Shown here: positions 6,397-8,061 of the stretch, piece after piece
Layout: every line of letters begins with the position of its first letter
How positions within the stretch are numbered: the first letter of the stretch is position 1
Assembly: GCA_009886815.1 (NCBI GenBank)
Contig: QXYP01000353.1
Span: 1 to 8,061, forward strand
Direction of reading: 5' to 3'
DNA from: Halieaceae bacterium
Lineage (GTDB): Bacteria; Pseudomonadota; Gammaproteobacteria; Pseudomonadales; Halieaceae
DNA: 8,061 nt
Program-made: the position numbers and the translations under genes
Notes under the pieces: generated by a model
Database searches by the model: none
What the model was told of the DNA's origin: nothing
Seen by the model: the letters and a program-made list of their open reading frames with translations, nothing else

Positions 6397-6828
6397 CTAC
6401 CGGCCCTTGTGCTGCTGGGCTAAAGCGTCCCCTAAGCTCCGGGCATTAAAAACATAATCAATGCTGCCGTCATCTTTGAAGTAGGTTACGGCACCTTCGC
6501 CTAAAAATAGCATTTCTGTTTCTTCCACACAGTGCGCGTCGACATGGGTGGCGAAAATAGGTTCAAAGCCGTAAGTGCCGGGTTTGGCCCTGCCGGCGTC
6601 GTAGATAAGTTCACCTTTAGTGACAAAAAATTGGCCGCTGCCTTCGTGGCGATGGGCCTGAAATCGCGCACCCGGGGCCATATGCACGTATAGGGCCCAT
6701 TGGCCGGTCTGCTCACAAAGCCGCAGTACCTTAAAATGAGTCCCTCCGCCAACATCAAGCCAGTCCATGACCGTGGTGTCTGCAAGAATGTCGCCGTGTT
6801 CAGAGGTGGTGATTCCTTTCTGAGTCAC
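6397..6828 (-). CDS. Small single-domain cupin, 2,4'-dihydroxyacetophenone dioxygenase / diketone-cleaving type
   Basis: The 143-residue product has one cupin barrel and no signal peptide, so it should be cytosolic. Cupin motif 1 reads GARFQAHRHEGSGQFFVTKG (residues 53-72), with His59 and His61 as likely metal ligands. Motif 2 reads GTYGFEPIFATH (84-95), giving His95 as the third ligand; His99 is an alternative. The order and spacing fit the family of 2,4'-dihydroxyacetophenone dioxygenase and acetylacetone dioxygenase, three-histidine iron enzymes that use O2 to cleave the C-C bond of hydroxyketones or diketones. That fits the acetoin-type complex next door, but many such cupins are uncharacterised, so substrate and even catalysis are unproven. 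The GTG start at 6828 has AAGGA 7 bases upstream; an overlapping ATG one base earlier leads at once to a stop. It lies 12 bp after the minus-strand PQQ dehydrogenase, in the same operon. Confidence 0.8.
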   Translation of the reverse strand: MTQKGITTSEHGDILADTTVMDWLDVGGGTHFKVLRLCEQTGQWALYVHMAPGARFQAHRHEGSGQFFVTKGELIYDAGRAKPGTYGFEPIFATHVDAHCVEETEMLFLGEGAVTYFKDDGSIDYVFNARSLGDALAQQHKGR

Positions 6829-6835
6829 ATTTTTT

Positions 6836-6840
6836 TCCTT
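6836..6840 (-). promoter_or_regulatory. Ribosome binding site of the cupin gene
   Basis: AAGGA on the minus strand, 7 bases before the GTG at 6828 and directly after the PQQ dehydrogenase stop codon. It fixes the GTG start, since the ATG overlapping it by two bases is out of frame and stops at once. Confidence 0.65.
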
Positions 6841-8061
6841 TTAAGGCTTAAGTTTAAAGGCGATGAGATGATCGCCCGGTGGCGTTCCCAGTGCGGCATG
6901 TCCTCCGGCGGCAACAACAACATACTGTTCGCCATCGGACAGCTGATAGGTGATGGGTAGTCCATGGGCGGTTGTCGGCAGTCGCCCCTTCCATAGCTCG
7001 TCGCCGGTTTCCGTGGCAAACGCCCTTAGATAACGATCGGTTGTCGCGGCAATGAAGGTAAGCCCCGATGCGGTGGTCACCGGACCTCCAATATTGGGCG
7101 AGCCTTTGATGTACCAGAAGGGAAAGGGTGCCATATCTCGAGACGTTCCCAGTGGCACCTGCCATTGCACCTCGCCGGTGACGAGATCGATGCCAGCCAG
7201 GGTTCCCCAGGGTGGGGGTGTGCAAGGAGCGCCTAATGGTGAAACAAAGCCCAGCCAGCGGCGATCGCAGTAGGGGGTGCCTTCCGAGGGCTCTTGGAGA
7301 AACGGACCGTGGGCGACAGGCTCAGGGCCTGTCTCAGGGCCACACTCCTCTCGCGGCAACAGCTGCACCACCGTACCGACATGCTGTGTATTAACCACGA
7401 GTATATTTCGGGTGGGATCCAGTGCGGGCCCCCCCCAGTTTTGTCCTCCAAACGCACTGGGCATATGCAGCGAACCTTCCAGTGAAGTCGGTGTAAATGG
7501 ACCCTCATAGCGCAAGTTTTCCAATACGTTCGCGCAGGCCTTGCGGTCCCAGAAGGTGAGCCCCCATACCGTCTCTTGATCGCCGGGCAGATCTAGCAGC
7601 GAACGTGGCTTACTGGGAACAGGTTGCGTGGCAGCCGTATAATCACCTGCTATGGCGCCTTGTGGCATGGGTTGTTCTACTACTGGGAACAGAGGCTCTC
7701 CGGTCACTCGATCCAAGAGGAACACATAGCCCTGTTTGGTTGTTTGAGCTAAGCCATGGACTACACCGCTTTCTGTAGTAACGTCAAATAAAGTGGGCTG
7801 GGAAGGCACATCGAAATCCCAGATGTCGTGATGCACGGTCTGATAATGCCAGATGACATTCCCGGTATTCGCTTCCAGTGCAACGACCGAGCTCGAATAA
7901 AAATCAGAACCGTTCCGGTGTCCTCCATAATAGTCGGGGGACGTATTGCCGGTGGGTACGTAGACTCGGTTGAGTTTTTCATCCACCGAAATAAAGGACC
8001 AAACATTGCTGGTTCCCGGTTGGTATGGGCCTGCTTTCCCTTGGATATGCGCTGTAGCAGC
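6841..8061 (-). CDS. PQQ-dependent dehydrogenase of the membrane-bound glucose dehydrogenase type, C-terminal part (5' end outside window)
   Basis: The minus-strand frame is open through base 8061, so the gene starts outside the window; the GTG at 7986 is internal, because the 25 codons before it (including PYQPGTSNVWSFIS) fit the family. The visible 406 residues cover the later blades of an eight-bladed PQQ propeller. Family landmarks are VPTGNTSPDYYGGH (from residue 35), the HHDIWDFDVPSQPTLFD signature (from 77), QNWGGPALDP (about 206-215) and WGTLAGIDLVTGEVQW (from 285). These place it with glucose, quinate and related polyol dehydrogenases, which oxidise substrates in the periplasm and feed electrons to ubiquinone. 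The N-terminal membrane anchor that would separate membrane-bound from soluble forms is not visible, so the substrate stays open. No cytochrome domain is present at this end, unlike the plus-strand quinohemoprotein. The cupin gene follows after 12 bp. Confidence 0.91.
   Translation of the reverse strand, partial: AATAHIQGKAGPYQPGTSNVWSFISVDEKLNRVYVPTGNTSPDYYGGHRNGSDFYSSSVVALEANTGNVIWHYQTVHHDIWDFDVPSQPTLFDVTTESGVVHGLAQTTKQGYVFLLDRVTGEPLFPVVEQPMPQGAIAGDYTAATQPVPSKPRSLLDLPGDQETVWGLTFWDRKACANVLENLRYEGPFTPTSLEGSLHMPSAFGGQNWGGPALDPTRNILVVNTQHVGTVVQLLPREECGPETGPEPVAHGPFLQEPSEGTPYCDRRWLGFVSPLGAPCTPPPWGTLAGIDLVTGEVQWQVPLGTSRDMAPFPFWYIKGSPNIGGPVTTASGLTFIAATTDRYLRAFATETGDELWKGRLPTTAHGLPITYQLSDGEQYVVVAAGGHAALGTPPGDHLIAFKLKP

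Noticed and set aside
6403..6420. GCCC/GGGC stem as a terminator between the convergent genes
   Set aside because: Only four pairs with a 10-base loop, inside cupin coding sequence and without a T run on either strand.
7984..7986. GTG as the start of the minus-strand PQQ dehydrogenase
   Set aside because: The 25 codons upstream continue in frame with family-like sequence (GTSNVW), and a start here would remove half the propeller and the export signal.

Overview
The window looks like part of a Gram-negative proteobacterial chromosome. It carries a TonB-dependent outer-membrane receptor, two periplasmic quinoprotein dehydrogenases and clear Shine-Dalgarno sites. Moderate GC content and the gene mix suggest a marine heterotrophic gammaproteobacterium. 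That assignment is an inference from gene content only, because the window has no rRNA or other phylogenetic marker. I found no tRNA, CRISPR array, insertion sequence or phage gene.

Layout: the 3' end of a TonB-dependent receptor gene (1-1254, +) is followed by a compact terminator built from a 10-bp tandem duplication (1270-1297). A tightly packed plus-strand operon follows. It encodes E1 alpha (1324-2301) and E1 beta (2298-3275) of an acetoin-dehydrogenase-type 2-oxo acid dehydrogenase complex, then an exported cytochrome c/PQQ fusion dehydrogenase of the polyvinyl-alcohol-dehydrogenase type (3313-5196), then the lipoyl E2 acyltransferase (5189-6376). E1 alpha/E1 beta overlap by 4 bp and quinohemoprotein/E2 by 8 bp. 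Converging on this from the minus strand are the 3' part of a second PQQ dehydrogenase, of the membrane-bound glucose-dehydrogenase type (8061 to 6841), and 12 bp after it a small cupin of the 2,4'-dihydroxyacetophenone dioxygenase / diketone-cleaving kind (6828 to 6397). Apart from the two partial genes at the edges, every gene is complete, and no gap exceeds about 70 bp.

Working model (inference): the receptor admits a substrate or cofactor through the outer membrane. One or both PQQ enzymes oxidise an alcohol, diol or polyol in the periplasm to a ketone, hydroxyketone or diketone, passing electrons to the respiratory chain. Inside the cell the thiamine/lipoyl complex cleaves the hydroxyketone or diketone to an acyl-CoA, and the cupin may cleave a related diketone or hydroxyketone with O2. 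The most unusual point is that a periplasmic quinohemoprotein gene sits between the E1 and E2 genes of a cytosolic complex. No E3 (lipoamide dehydrogenase), PQQ biosynthesis gene or regulator is visible in the window.
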